Assembly: GCA_037039925.1 (NCBI GenBank)
Contig: JAXRKP010001154.1
Coordinates: forward strand, 25,001-89,000
DNA from: Doris montereyensis
Taxonomy: Eukaryota; Mollusca; Gastropoda; Nudibranchia; Dorididae
Reading direction: 5' to 3'
Length of the DNA stretch: 64,000 nt
The position numbers were made by a program, and so were the translations under genes. Of this stretch, positions 12,128 through 26,300 are shown piece after piece (within the stretch, counting starts at the first letter, position 1; each line of letters starts with the position of its first letter). Under the pieces are notes generated by a model that did not search any database, was not told the origin of the DNA, and saw only the letters and a list, made by a program, of their open reading frames with translations.

Positions 12128-12300
12128 AAGGCCAGTGGCCTCATAGTTAGGCTGCCGGACTAAGGATCATGAGGACCTGGGTTGGAACTGGCAAAGAAAG
12201 GTCTGAAATTGTGTTACTTTGGAAATTCACATAGCATGAATTTTACCCTCGCTTCGTGTTATGGAAACGGGATAAGCTCTGGTACTCTTGGCCGACATCG
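12128..12300 (+). mobile_element. S3 SINE, internally deleted
   Basis: The head has AGTTAGGCTGCCGGACTAAG and ATGAGGACCTGGGTTGGAAC (B box altered). It then jumps to the tail ATGGAAACGGGATAAGCTCT. The middle of the element is missing. Confidence 0.75.
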
Positions 12301-12918
12301 GTTTCAAGGAACTTACTTTTACGTACAAAATGTCTGGATGCATAAAGCTTACAGCAAAAGACATGATTAAACCTAGTTGTGAGAAAGAACACCCTCCCCC
12401 TGTAAGTGACAAAGCCACTATTTAGAGTTTTTAGACTCAACCTGGTAGTTCTAGACAGGTTATTGTGTTAAAAACAGGTTTATTTTCGATGAAAATTGGA
12501 TTTTATGATCTAAAGGTTTGAAAGTGTTGTGTTTACTTCTCATTGAATTACGCTGTGTGCCTGGCTATGCGATTCCTTATGTTAAACATTTCATTTTATG
12601 AATGTATATGATATAATTTTAGATGCCTCTGCTAACCCCCTTTTTTTTTTTCTCATTTATATTTTGTCAAAAATGTTTCAGTTAATCTGTGGGGAGAGAA
12701 AAGAATGTATATTTAAAAGGACTGATTTCTCTTGAATTGACACATATGCACATCAGGCTGATGGACCTGAAAGAGATCACGTGTCTTGCATAGTTTTCAG
12801 ACAAACATGCTTCTATTGCAAACTGCCATGTTTTATTTTACAATTGCAAGTAACAATGATGCCTCTCTGCTTTCTCTTTTAATTAAGTAGTAACATTCTT
12901 TTTCCTTCTCAATTGCAG

Positions 12919-13030
12919 ATGACATCTGGCATGAGCTGGGTGTGTGTGGTGGCTTATGGACGGTCAATCTGACGAGCCGAAGTGGGGGTAAACGCAGGCG
13001 AGGTGCTGGGGTCACTTTAGCTACACCTCA
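12919..13030 (+). CDS. Candidate 5' coding exon (uncertain)
   Basis: It is bounded by a pyrimidine-rich acceptor (TTCTCAATTGCAG) and a good donor (GTAAGT). One frame is open throughout and contains SGGKRRRGAG. Another has ATG at 12956 followed by DGQSDEPKWG and a stop. A one-base error would join these, which suggests an N-terminal exon of the downstream gene. The vertebrate protein is not conserved enough here to confirm it. Confidence 0.35.
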
Positions 13031-14384
13031 GTAAGTCACTCTCGAGCTTATGTGTGTGTGTGTTATTTTTGTTTTGCTGTTGTAATTTCCTTTTTTTTCT
13101 CTTTCAAAGTTAATGGGTTTTTCAGATCTGCCGTTTATCCCGATTTAATTGGAATCGTCCCGTTTTTTTAGCAAAATTTGTGAAATCGATTTTCGGTTGG
13201 CCCATCCTGATTTATTTGCAATACAATTGCAGTCGTTGCCTGGACGGCATTGTTCCGTATATTGAGTGTGCGATTTTTGTTTTTAATCAGCCAATAGCCG
13301 GATGTCGTGCATATCCAGGATTCATATTATTATGAGTAATGGTGTATCGATTCTTCGCTAATATATTGTTATCTTTGTCCATTGTTCAGAGTACTGCTGT
13401 ACTTGTTGGAGACTTCAAAAATTTGTTGTATGATTACGTGTTATTGAGGCCTACTCCGATACCTAGTCTTGAATTTCAAACTGATGAGGCCGAAGGCTTC
13501 GCTGATGTTCAATGACTTGTTAGATCTAGTATTAGGGACGCCTAGATTTAGGTCTAGATGATCTGTATCTGTACTTTGGTAGATCCAATAGATCTAAATC
13601 AAGTTGGAATTTTTTAAAAATCTTTCGAAACAATATGACTCCCCCTGCAGCAAAGTGCGATCACACGCTTGTCGTCAGAGAGAGAAATGTCGCGTGTACG
13701 TGTGTGTAAAAAGAGAGAAATAGAGAGCATTTTTCGTGTGTGTTTCGTGCGATCGCGAATGTATGTGAGTGTGTGTGTTAGAAAGGGAGTGAGCAACAAT
13801 TTATGAAGTGAAAGGCAAATGCGAGGAAGAATAGAGGTTGGATGATAATTGACAGGTATGTCATGCACGTATGCCTGACCGGTTAGCAGGAGTGGGTTGG
13901 GTTTGTGTGTGTGTATGAAGAATGTGAAAATTTGATAGCAATGATTAAAAAGATAAGTGACCACTCATGAGAAAGAGAGGAAACGTGAGTGTGTCTTCCA
14001 CTTCCTGTGTGTGTAAACAATGAGTGTGAAGGAGGCAACTGTAATGCTGATTTAGTACTAGAATTCAGGTTGTCTTGGCACGGGGCGGGGGGGGGGGGGC
14101 TATTATAACGGATATTTTTACTTGGGAAAAGGCGGAACTAGCGCGTCAACAATGACTGTATTTTTTATTATTAAGTTTGAAATTAGGCGACCGGCTGACT
14201 CTATACCTGAAATCGTTCATGTATCCTGATTTTTTACATCTAGATCCTGATTTTTAAAAATTGGAGTGGCAGGTTTGGCACAGAATATAGCGACTTTCAT
14301 TAGTCACAGGGTATGGCGACTTTCATTGATTTGTTTGTGTATTTGATTTGATTTTTTATTGCTTGTTTGCTTACCAAATGTGGG

Positions 14385-14635
14385 CAATTGGTTAGCAGGG
14401 GCTACTGGTAGGTCCTGCTTCTTTCCTTTCCTTCTTCCATCCTACTGTTTCCTCTTGATTTACATTTAATTGCTAAACTGTGTGCATGGATGTGATCAAC
14501 CTTTTAGGATTTCCAAATGTAGGCCTGTTCTCCACCACAGGAGATTTCTACATCCCAAAGAAGAAGAATTCACTCTGAGGTCACCGTATATGGTGGACAG
14601 AGTACATTTCATTACAACAAACAAACAAACAAAAC
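14385..14635 (+). mobile_element. S1 element with internal insertion
   Basis: The head is GCAGGGGCTACTGGTAGGTC. The tail is CACTCTGAGGTCACC, GGTGGACAGAGTAC and an AAAC-rich end. About 90 bp of unrelated sequence lies between them. Confidence 0.8.
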
Positions 14636-14667
14636 TTGCTAAATGTTTTCTATCTTTTTTATCTTAC

Positions 14668-14826
14668 ACAGCTGGTAGCTTTTTCGACAGGTTTGGGTGG
14701 TTGATCCTATCTCTTCCCTTTCACGCTTTCATTTATCTTTCATCTTACTTGGTTTCCTTTCAAGTCACCTTGAGATCCCTGCATATATTTGATGGATGGA
14801 GTAACTTTCCATCAAACTAACAAACC
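14668..14826 (+). mobile_element. S1 element
   Basis: The pyrimidine-rich body TTCCCTTTCACGCTTTCA is followed by TCACCTTGAGATCCCTGC and a diverged GATGGATGGAGTAA tail. Confidence 0.75.
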
Positions 14827-14965
14827 ATCTTGCATGTTCTCTTGGATTTTCCAAGAATGAATCAATTTGGTGTTGAACATTGTTCTATATTTTCATTATC
14901 TTTAGATATTCTTCTAATTATGATTTCTTTCATTAATTTTTTGTTTTTCTTTTAATTTTTTCCAG

Positions 14966-15382
14966 TTCAAGCACTAGCATATCTGAACCAGTCCCAAACA
15001 ACAAATCTTCCGGACGGCTCGGAAATCACGATCATCAGGGGAACCATCAGTAAGGAGGAGCGAAGAGCTATCCGTCGACTGTAACCAGCCATCTGCCCCA
15101 AAGGCCATCAAGGTATCGCTGTGGGCGAGGAGGACTTGGCGCCGGTAGAGAACCCGTTGAACAAACTGTTTGTAGCAAAAAGGGTAAAGGGAAAAGTAAG
15201 GGCAGACCCAGGTCGCTGCGTCCCAGGAAATCCCAATCCTACGGTGGAAACCACGCCCTTGGAGTCAGTGGAAGTCCCTGTGGTGTCACTGTTCTAGAGC
15301 CAAAGGCAAAGACTCAAGTTGAAGGAGCCGATTGACGCCTCCACCTGTGCTATTGACATTGCCGTTGAGCCTGAAGATTTAG
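14966..15382 (+). CDS. TRIP12: TRIP12 exon, N-terminal disordered region
   Basis: Acceptor TTTTTTCCAG, donor AG/GTAATG. The translation begins [19 protein letters not shown] and is polar and Ser/Asn-rich. It shifts frame several times, and a Lys/Arg-rich stretch ([18 protein letters not shown]) lies in a different frame near 15180. Assignment rests on position and composition rather than alignment. Confidence 0.6.
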
Positions 15383-15437
15383 GTAATGTTTTTGTCAGTG
15401 TTATGTACTGCTGATTGGTGTCCTTCTTCTTCTCCTC

Positions 15438-15471
<34 letters not shown>

Positions 15472-15516
15472 CCTCTCTCTCTCTCTCCCCCCTCTCTCTC
15501 CCTCTCTCTCTCTCTC

Positions 15517-15586
<70 letters not shown>

Positions 15587-17056
15587 TTCTCTCACATTAT
15601 TATACATGCACATCCGCCAATCAGTACGCCAAAAACCCCATATTTAGTCTTTTTTTGTGTGGATTTTTGAGTCCTTTAATCTGTATTTATCTTGAAAAGT
15701 GTGTGTAAGAGTTATTTTTTAAATTTTTATGTAAAGAAGCCCAGAATTAACGGCAGAGACTCAGAAAGATTCGGTGAAGGTCCGGAGATGCCATTCTGAA
15801 TTTGCAAGATTACTGTCTCAGTTTGTTGGAAAGGCCAGCGGTCGATGGAGTTTTTATTATTTACCTTAAAGGGAGTTACTTCAAGTTAAGTTATCAATGC
15901 CGTCTGTAATATTACTGGCCGCTGTGTCAGTTAGAGGTAGTTTTTATTGTCATTTTCTATTTGAAAAGATTGGCAGCTGTGTGCATGCTCTTTTGATGTA
16001 CCTACACGAGTCATAGATATTGTCATATTTACCTGTTCATGGGAAATGTTAAAATGTTTTATTTAATAAATATGAAACGTATTTCATTATACTGATTTCT
16101 TTTAAGGTTATGTGAATGTGATCTGAAACGTGCATAATTCAAGTCATTCATAATTCTCATAATCGTTGCTGCTTTCAGTATCACGAACCAAGAAGGCCAA
16201 ACACAAAAGAAGTAAATCTTCAAAACAAAGCAAGAAGGAGAAGTCGTCCAAAAAATCCCCAACATTTGAATCCGATCCGCACCGGCAGTTGTACAGCGAC
16301 TCAGAGGATTTGTGGAGGAATTGGAGGACTTGCTTTCCTCGGCCAAAAACGTTGCATGCGATCCTCTTCCACAGAGGACAAGGAGCCTACGTCCCCTTTG
16401 AACGCCTGCCTAGCTGCGGGTCCCTCATCCGCGACCAAGAAAGCAGCCACTTCGCCTCGTCCTCTTCAAAGCGGTTTAAGAGCCGAAAGTCACCCCCAAA
16501 AGGGACAGAACAAATCCAGTGCCAAGGGCAAAGTGAGAAGAAGTCGAAAGGGGAGAGAGCACACCCGTGACAGGGAGATCCAGACATAGAAAGACGGGAT
16601 CCTGTGCCAGCAACAGGTAAGGGCATGGACACCCCCACCCTGTCTGTCTTATGCTTGTCAGCCGTTTTTAATACATCACTTAATTTGATAGATTTTTTTT
16701 TCTCTCTGGTTTTGTTTTTATTTGTTTTAAATTTTGAGTAGACAATTTCCCCCATCAATTATTTTTGTTGTTTGAGATGCGGGTGGTTTTTGCCTTTTGT
16801 TGTTGACACATGTTTAAAAATGTGCAACGACTTCCATATTGCAGGCTGAAACTGAAATTTATGTGTGAAGGAGCTGCAATGGCCACATTTACAGGAGATA
16901 AAGGTTTACTGTGTTTTAAGTTTATGACTCTTAACATTTTTAAAGCTTTTTTTCCCCCACATAATATTGTATCTCATGCATCACAATGTAATTTCTCAGA
17001 AATCAATGCTCAGCTCTGTTCCAACAGCAGTGTGTCCTTTATGTCCTCCCTCCCTC

Positions 17057-17124
<68 letters not shown>

Positions 17125-17266
17125 GTCTGCCTCTCTCTCCCTCTCTCCATCTCTCTCTCTCTCTCCCTCCATCTCTGTCTGCCTCTCTCCCTCCATTTTT
17201 TCCATCTCCTTTCTCCATCTCTCTCTCTCTCCATCTCTCTCTCTCTCTCTCTTTTTTTCTCTCTCT

Positions 17267-17345
<79 letters not shown>

Positions 17346-20300
17346 CGCTAACTCTTTTTTGTTTTCTTGTTTTCTTTTCTCCCTTTATCTCTTTCTCTCT
17401 CTCTTTTTCGCTAACTCTCTCTCGTTTCTTTTTTCTTTCTCTCTTTATCTTCTTTCTCTCTGGCTTTGTCTTTTTCTCCCTTTCTGCTGTCTCAGTTACT
17501 GGTGATGGTTGGCGTGCACTATAAGAAGGTCCTACTTCTTTTCTCTCACGTTTTTTCATCTTGCTATTTTGTGCTATCCATTGGCATGCACTGCAGGTGT
17601 GTCCTACTTAGTTCATTTCCTTCATCGCTATCTTTCATCTTGCTGGTTCCTCTTAATTCACCCTGAGATTTGCATATCGTGGGCTGGGTAAATTTCAATA
17701 AAAGAAATTTTGTTTGAATTTACCCTGAGACCACTACATATGATGGATGGGATTTAAATGTCAATGAAACCAAATAGATTTAGTGGAGGCTGTGTTTGTT
17801 ATCGTCCACCATTCTGATCTGCATGTTGCCATTATTGGATTTCATTGACTTCTCATGTGCTAACATTCATTTCAGTGGGCGTCACTGTCTGCGGGAAGTC
17901 GGGGCTCAGGGCGGGCTGGCACAAGCAGAGGCTGCCTGTAACGGCCAGGGACAGGGCAGACGGCAAAGGCGGGAGCAACCACACAGCACTGACTTCAATG
18001 TCATCCCCCAATCAACAGGCGCAGGACAGCACCGCCAGTCCGGGCGGTGGAAGTGGCGCAAGGAGCCCGGTCCGTGACGGGGCTCAAGGAATGGGCCAAC
18101 CGGATGGGCAAGGTAGGGATGATGGGCGGTTTCAATTGTTTCATGCAGAGCTGGAGGGAGAGGTGGAGAGAGAGAAAGAGGGGGGAGATTGGAAACAGAC
18201 TTTGGGCCAGAGGGTGAGAGAGAGAGAGATAGAAAGGACTAAATCTTAAAAGCATGTTATGTTGCAAAATATTACTGTATGTAATTAAATCGACATGAAA
18301 AGATGAACAAAGAGAAAGTGTGTGTGTGTGTGTTTTGACTGTCATAACGAGAGCTTGCAGGAAATTTAAGTTAATTTATAAGTCTTGTCTTCCTTGTCTC
18401 TTCCAGGATCTGGCTCTCTGCTTGGTGCAGTGGGTGGGGCCGGTCCTGATAACGACGGCGATGAATCCGACATGAACAGGCTTCAAGGTGAGACCGTTGT
18501 TGCATTCTCTCTTTCTCTTTCCTACGCTGTATCAAAGTCTGTAATTTAAACAGTCTGCCCGGGTTTCTTCCCCATACTTGGGAGGTTGGCGCTTGGTTGC
18601 TGCTGGAAATTCCTTTTACTCTGACACATGTCTACCATCTTGCTGTTTCCTCTGAGATCACTGCATTTGGCGCAAGTGTCAATTTGAATGAAGCAAAACC
18701 TCCATATCTTGCGCTTGATTTTTGTTTTGTTAACTTCTTTTTCTTTTTAGGTCCTTCCATAATCACTGCTTCCATCTATAATTATGTCATGCTAATTTTG
18801 TAATAATGTGTCATTCTTCCCGTCACTTTTTTTTGTTTTATATTTGTTTATGTAATGAAAATATATATATTTTTTTTTCTTCTAATCGCAGCCCTGCTTG
18901 AAGCCAGAGGTCTTCCCTCACAGCTCTTTGGTGCGCTGGGACTCGATGCACCAACTTTTGCATCGCACAATGAGTGGCGGAACTTGTGAGTACCATTTTA
19001 ACCCCACTTTAACAGACAAACCTGGTGGTAAATGTTCCAACTGCCTGTAACTAGTGTGTAAAATATAAACATTGATGGAAACCTTTCAAGTGGATGGCCA
19101 TTGTCTTCCAGGGTTCTACTCGCTCCACCATTGTTGCGACATATTTATGAATGATGTGAATTGTGTCGTTGTTTTTTGTTCTCCCAAAATTTACATTTGC
19201 CAAAAGGACCCAAGTAGCGTGTCAATTATTCATATGGTTGGCTGTCTCTTATTTAGATGAACAGGGCAAGGTGTCGCTCTCACCCAAACTGTAATCAGTT
19301 CGAGCCCCGCCAACGGTTGAACAATGTTCCCGATCTGTTTTGAACAACCACCACCCCCACCCCGGTCCAGGTAGCTGGATTGATACCTAGTCCCATCGGA
19401 GACGGATGTTAAAAAGGAGGTCCCATGTGCAAATTACAAAATTCTGTGCATGTTACAGATCCTTTGGCCGTTTATAGGGCAGCCAGGGCAAATTAAAATT
19501 CAAATCCTACCACAACCCCTGAGATTACCTTTAGTTGTGGGATGTGGGTGATTCAAATCAAATCAAAATCTTAATAAAACTGTGAGAAAGACAACTGTCC
19601 AGGATTGTTCAGCAAGGAGCTGCAGGTTAAGTTTATCATCCTTTTCTGTGTTTAATTTTCTCCTTAATGATGGAAACAAGTTGTCATTGTTAACTGTTTG
19701 TAATACATTTGTTGTTGTTTTCTGTCATTACAGTGAGTAAAGTTCAACATCTCTTGCAAAGCCTCCAGGCTACTGGGGATGAAGCGCAGCAGTTGTCTGC
19801 TCTCATGGAAATGTGCCAGGTGAGTTGTGAACACACCTGTTCTCTATCTGCAAGTTGTTGGTGTAGAAGAGTCTGGAGGACAGGATAGTTTGACTCGTGT
19901 ATCAGTAGAATGCATGGTTCTTTCAGGTGCTGCTAGTTTAAAAGATAAAGAGAACAAAAAGGCTTAAAGTGATCAATGCATTTTATAGTTTCTTGGACTG
20001 AAGGGATACAGGCTTGATGATCGGATAAAAAAATCCCGCATGGGTCTATGCTGTAGTACTTCACTTTTTTCTTTTTTCTCCTCACTACCCTTCTTATGTT
20101 CAGTGGAAGCCATTTAAGTCGACTCGTTTAAGTCGATTTATTTCTCAGAGGTGCCACTTTTCCAGAATTTCAGAAATTGAGTCTCCGTATGATGTTCGGA
20201 AATCTGGCAATGAAATGAGGCCTGTCCGGAAATAAAGACAAAACAACATAAATGGGTGGGTGGGGAGAAGGAGGAAAGAACCCAGAAGTGACAATCAATG

Positions 20301-23300
20301 GGAAGTTTACAAGTTATGAATTCCTTTTTCCCTCCTATCAGCTCAGTCTGATGTTGTCATCAACCTGAGGACAGACGTTCAGATATAATTGATTAACGTT
20401 AAATGCAACAAAGATAATGTGTAGGCTGGCCGGCGTACATTCCCTAGAGAGAGACTTACTTTTTTAGGTTAGACAAAGCACTATACCAAGATCTACCTTT
20501 CTATGATAAAGTATGCAATGTTAGGAAAGTGTGTGTGTGTGAGTTTGTTTCAGTGACATCAACCCTGTCCACCATTGCAGTGATCTCAGGGTGTGAGAGA
20601 GAGAGGTTTAGATCTAGATCTACTTTTTACGATAGGAAATATTTATCTTTAGATTCGCATACAGCATAACAATAGCACTCCCCACCCACCCACCACCACC
20701 ACACTGGCAAATGGGCTTTTGCAGAGGGAGCCTGAAAGCCGCTGTAATTTTCCTCTGATATTTTCACATTATCGTGACTGATCTCATGAATGTTTTCAGA
20801 TTTTGTAATGGGCAACTAAGACAGCCTGGTTGGCTTCCCAATCAAGCTGGTGGTACCCGCCTTATCCAGCTGCTTCAGATGGAACACAACTTTGAGATGA
20901 TGATCCACGCCAGTAGGGCCCTCACCTGCTATGATGGAAGCTCTGCCCAGGTCCTCTGCCTCCGTCTGGGAGGGAGTTTCCGTTTTTTGAAAAGGTAACG
21001 TTGTAATGTGCCGTCAATCTATCCGCATCGCATATAGATCTATCTAAGACAGGATGTGTTTTTTTTATAAACTACGATCTGCCATTGGAAGTAAAGACTC
21101 TTGTTGTTTTTTTAGTGTGTGCTTTTCCCCACCATGAAAGATGAAACATTTGCATATGATATTGGAAGTTTGGTTTGAGAATTGAAATGACAGAAATCAT
21201 GTTGCCACCCTAAGTGAGAGGCACACAATTGGTTTTTCCAAGGGATAAAACTCTGTATAGAGACCATGGGCATTAGTTTTTTGTTTTCGTTGATAAATGA
21301 AAAGTAACCACTTTCTTTGTGTGTTTTTTTTTTTTAGATGATTTCTGAGAAGAGCACCAGTACAAACCCTTGATTTAAAAAGAAATGACGATCCGTTAAC
21401 AATTTCATGTCTGGGTTTTTTTTTGTGGTTTTGATTGTCAGAAGTGTCAGCGAGATTTAATTGTCTTCTGATGTAAGTCTATAAATGTCTTCAGAAAAAC
21501 TTATAGATGATTTCCCTTTGACAGCTTCAAGTCATCAACTGCATCGATGTGGCAGAACAGTTCTGTCTGCCCTAGAAACTTTGTCCAAGAGACATACGGC
21601 AAAGCAATATTACAGGCTGTGAGTATACACTTGTGCTGTCCCGCTGCAACTGAAATTATATTGAATTTGGTTTATTTGGATTGGTCTATACTATAGGCCG
21701 TAATGACCTTGAAGGAACAATTTAGTTGTTTGTTGTTTTGATTGTACTGGAATTGAAGACATATGTCTTACTTCACTCAATCGTGAGCCTATGATTCTAA
21801 CTTGTTGCCTGTACCTACTAGGCGTTTGTAACAGTTTCACAGACACGGAAGTGCCAAGTTGATCTTAGTTAATTTCTATATAAGGGGAGCTCTTCTTTCA
21901 TTCTGTATATTGCTTTGTTTCATTTCATTTAATGGATTTTCCTGAGCAACCGGTTGGTTGGCAGGGGATGCTGGTAGGTCCTAATGCCTTTCCTTTTACT
22001 CTTTCACTTATCTTTTGTCTTGCTGTTTCCTTTAAATTCACCCTGAGATCACCACCATAGTGGATGGGACACATTTCAATTAAACCAAAAACAAATGAAA
22101 CCAACCCCAGAGCAAAGGGAATTCACATTCCATTATTATCGGTGTTAGTATTGAAGGGTAGCTCAGGTCATACCGTTTCTGTTTTTAAAATAATTTAGTG
22201 AAACATTTTTATACATCATAGGGACCTTTTTCTGTCATGAACTTGTAGATAAATGATCGTTTCACCTTAATATACAAAGAACAGAAATCAACCTTTGGGT
22301 CCAAAACTCGCCATTCCAGGTGTCCCCCCCCCCTTTAAAGAATTCTCTTGTAATTTTTCAGACTATTTGTTCTCACCTAAATCTTACTGTCTACTTATTT
22401 TTGCAGGTAAATTTGTTTTTTCAGATTTGGGCAGCTGGGGGGGGGGGTTGTCATTGCAATATTGGCCTAACTCAACCGTTTGTTTTGAGCATGGCTTATC
22501 CTTTTTGAATTTGTATCCGCTCCAGGGAGGAATTTCTGCCTGCCTCATGTTCCTGGACTTCTTCAGCATCATTGCCCAGCGCAGGGCTTGAACATCACAG
22601 CCAACTGCGTGCAGTCCATGTCCTCAGATGAGTTTCACTACATGCGTGACTCCCTCTCCCTGCTCAGCGGCAGGTTGAATCACCCGTAGGTCTCTTTTGT
22701 TCTTGTGTTGACTTCTTTTTTTTTCTTTCTTTTTTTTTGTAATTTTTTTTCCGCTGCTTTTGCTTGGCCATTTTCATCGTGGTAGAATTTGGAAATAATT
22801 TGTTGTTACTAAATTGAAGATGTTTGAAATAGACTGTTTTGTACATGCTGTTTTGTATGCTTTGCAATTTAGTCTTCATAAACATTTCCATGTTGTTATT
22901 TATTCCTTATTAAGGGTTAGGACCAGTCAAAAAGCAATTTAGATGTATTGTCGCCGTCTCCTCCAGGTTTACCTCTTGACATGGTGGATTTGTAACTTTT
23001 GCTGCTTTTTCTGATTTGATTCTCCAGGACAGCAACCGTTGAAAGTGTGTGCCTGTGCTTTGCCCGTCTTGTGGATAATTTCCAGTCGGATCAGAGACTG
23101 CTCAAAGAAATTGCTCGACACGACCTGCTCACAAACATCCAGCAGCTGGTAAGGCCGTTGCTACATCTATTTTTGACTGTGGGAAAACTGTTAGTGATTT
23201 CACGGTTGCGCCCCTTCCCTCCTCCCCTCCCTCCCTCCCTCAGCCTTTCTTTATGGGTTGTTGGTTATTTTCACCATTTGATCAGTAAGCTTTTAGATCT

Positions 23301-26300
23301 GTAGATTTAAACTTTCATTAGAGTTTGCCATCCATTAATAGTGTTTGGTAGTTGAGGAGGTGTAGGCTGCCAGACTTTGATTCATTGTGTGGTCCTGAGC
23401 TCCAATCCCACGCGTTGTGTTCCTTTTTGGGATAGACGGGCAACACCTATTTTCCCCACTTCCCCCAGATGCAAGGATTTTAAGATTGTTCTTGTCATTA
23501 TGATATTGTTTTTCTATCAAATGGAGTTATTACTTATTTAATCTTTTCAGGTGGCATGGATGGCTGAGTGGTTAGACTGGGGATCATGAGGTTCGGTTTT
23601 TAACTTGGCAAGCCAGGTCCGGCGCTATATTCCTTGGGAAAGACACGTAACACATATTTCCCACCACCCAGTTACAAAGTAAAAAGCACTAGGGTCCTGT
23701 TAAGGAGGTGATTCTAGTTATCACCTGTTCCGCCCTCACGTTATAGAACCCGGATAAGCTCCAGCCTCATTTGCCCAAATGGCCTTGAAGGAACGCATTG
23801 TGATCTTTTCAGCAGAGGGGCTCATATATTTAGATTCAGATAATTACATTTTATTTGTTTTCCACAGCTGGTGATGAGTCCTCCGTTATCAGTACCAGTA
23901 CTTTTATCACTGGTAGCATGCTGGTTGTCAGTGTGTCTTAACTGTCCAGACCTGGCAGTCATTCTCCTGAAACAAAGTAAGTCATACATCCGGCCTTATC
24001 GCAACACAAGTCATCACTGGCATTGGTTTTATCTTTTAAGGCTTTTGGAGGTCAGGGGGGACTTTAATCCAGTTGCAGCAGGCCGGCTTCTCAACCAAAG
24101 GTAGCGGGTTCGAACATACCAACAGTTGAAGCATTTTCTGTTTTTTTTCGGGAGGAAGGTGTCAGCCTCTCAACCAAAAGGTTATGGGTTCAAGCTCTGA
24201 CAGTTGAATATATTTTTCAAGTAACACCCATCCCCTGAGACGGATGATAAACAGGAGGTCCCAAGTACAGATCACAATCATTGTGTATTATGCAAAGATC
24301 CCATGGCTAAGCCAGAGCAGTCTGGGCAATAATTTAACAGATCCTACGCAAAGCCCAGATCACCGTGAATTGGGGTTGTTTTTTTGTTTGATTTGATTTA
24401 CCCACATCCACAAATCAAAGTGATCTCAGTGTTTTTGGTAGGATTTTATTATTATTTTGCCCAGGCCAGCCAAGGGATCTGAATAGGCACAGAGGTTGTG
24501 ATCTGCACACAGGACTTTTTATCGTCCGTCTCCAATGGGACTAGGTGTCAACGCACCACCTGGACCAGGAGGCAAACTTGCTCGAAAAATCAGAGAAAAT
24601 ATCAACCTTTGGCGGGGCTCGAACCCAATGTCTTTTGGTTGAGAGGTCGACATCTTGCCTCTGGTCATCAGGTCCCCACCTTAATTGTGTCAATCAAAAG
24701 ACCAAGGAACGTAGATTGTGACGGGAGATTAAAGGATATATATTTATTTGTACTTTTGTTAAGAATACAAGGTGTTTAGATTTGTATTGGTTTGTCTTTG
24801 TGTTTGTTGGTAGGCAATGTTTGTGTGATTGATGATGGTGGGTAAGAGTTAAAGTTTTGTCTTCTTCATTTATTCTTTTAGAAATTGCTGAAACTCTCCG
24901 TTATCTCCTGACTGGCTCATCAGAGACTCAGGAGCAGTACTTTGAGGTGAGTGTCTCCACATTGCTGTCTATCCCAGGCAAAGGGGGGGGAAATGTGTTG
25001 GTTTGGTGGCAAATAAAGTAAGAAGCAAAGGAAATAGGATTGTGTTGATACCACACTAAGTTGTAGTCAAGGTTGTGATGAACTCTAGATTAGGACATGA
25101 AGAAGTTGTCACATTCAGCAGTTTTCCAAGACATATGTGTTGATGTGTGATGAGTTCCATTGTTTATGTTTGTGAGTCTTGGGTTTTATTCTTGTTATGT
25201 TTGGTTGTTGTTTTTTTTTCTTCTTCTTTAAAAGTGTAATGTTTGGACAAAAACACTTGACCAAATTGAGCATCTTATCGAATGGTGAGACAGCAGCAGG
25301 CACTGTGTGTGAATTTTATGTCTTTTGTCTTGCTGCTTTTCTCTTAATTAAGCCTGAGATTGCTGCCTTGCTGGTAGATGAGGTTAAGTTTAGAGGGGGG
25401 GGTTGGAGGGTGCTTCTGGGGGGGTTGGAGGGTGCATTTAATGAATCAAATATTGCATGCCTCAGGTCCTACTTTGTTTTGTTTTCCTTTTTTCACTCCC
25501 CAGGAGCTGTATGAAATACTTATCTTCAACTTGCAATACTGTTTATCTCGGATTTAATATCATTGATGTAATGAGATAAGCTAAGATAGAAATAAATCAA
25601 CTCAAATGGTTTGAGCATGTAAACAGAATGAAAATGATTTAATGAATCAAATATTGTTTATGCGTATGAAATTATTTCTCGTCAGGAAATCATTGAGAGA
25701 AAACTCAAAATCTACCATCATTTTTGTTTGTTTTGCACATTCTTTTCGTTCCCTTCTGATTTGTTCCTCGTCAGCGTAAATTTGATTTTACAGAGGACTC
25801 CACCATAGCAGGAGCTGTATGAAATAATGGCGTCCAAGCCTCGGATGTATATCGGGTAAACACTTGTATTCAGTGCCTTCCAATACACCCTGTCTGATAG
25901 TTTACGTCTTGGATATAGAGCAATACTGTTGTATGACTTTGTGCCGTGTGAGATCTTGATGAAATTTGTATCATTGATGTAATGAAATGGCATTAAAAGC
26001 TAAGATAGAAATAAATCAAGATCAAATGTTGTTGGTTGATTTTAAACATATTGAATAAGGGTATGATTTAAAACTGCTTTAAGTGGGACTCTAAACATAT
26101 ACGTATGAAATTATTTTATTATGAAATTATTTAGATATAGTGTATGAAATTATTTCATATACGGATGAAATTATTTCATATACGTTTGAAATTATTTAAG
26201 CTGCAAAAACTCAAAATCTAGTCTCATCATTTTAATATTTATTGATATTATTTTAATATTATCTTCTAGACTAGATCTAGAACTAGATTTAAAATAATGA

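Noticed and set aside
15379..17559. Arg/Glu- and Ser/Leu-repeat open frames on both strands
   Set aside because: Pure CT/GA microsatellite translations.
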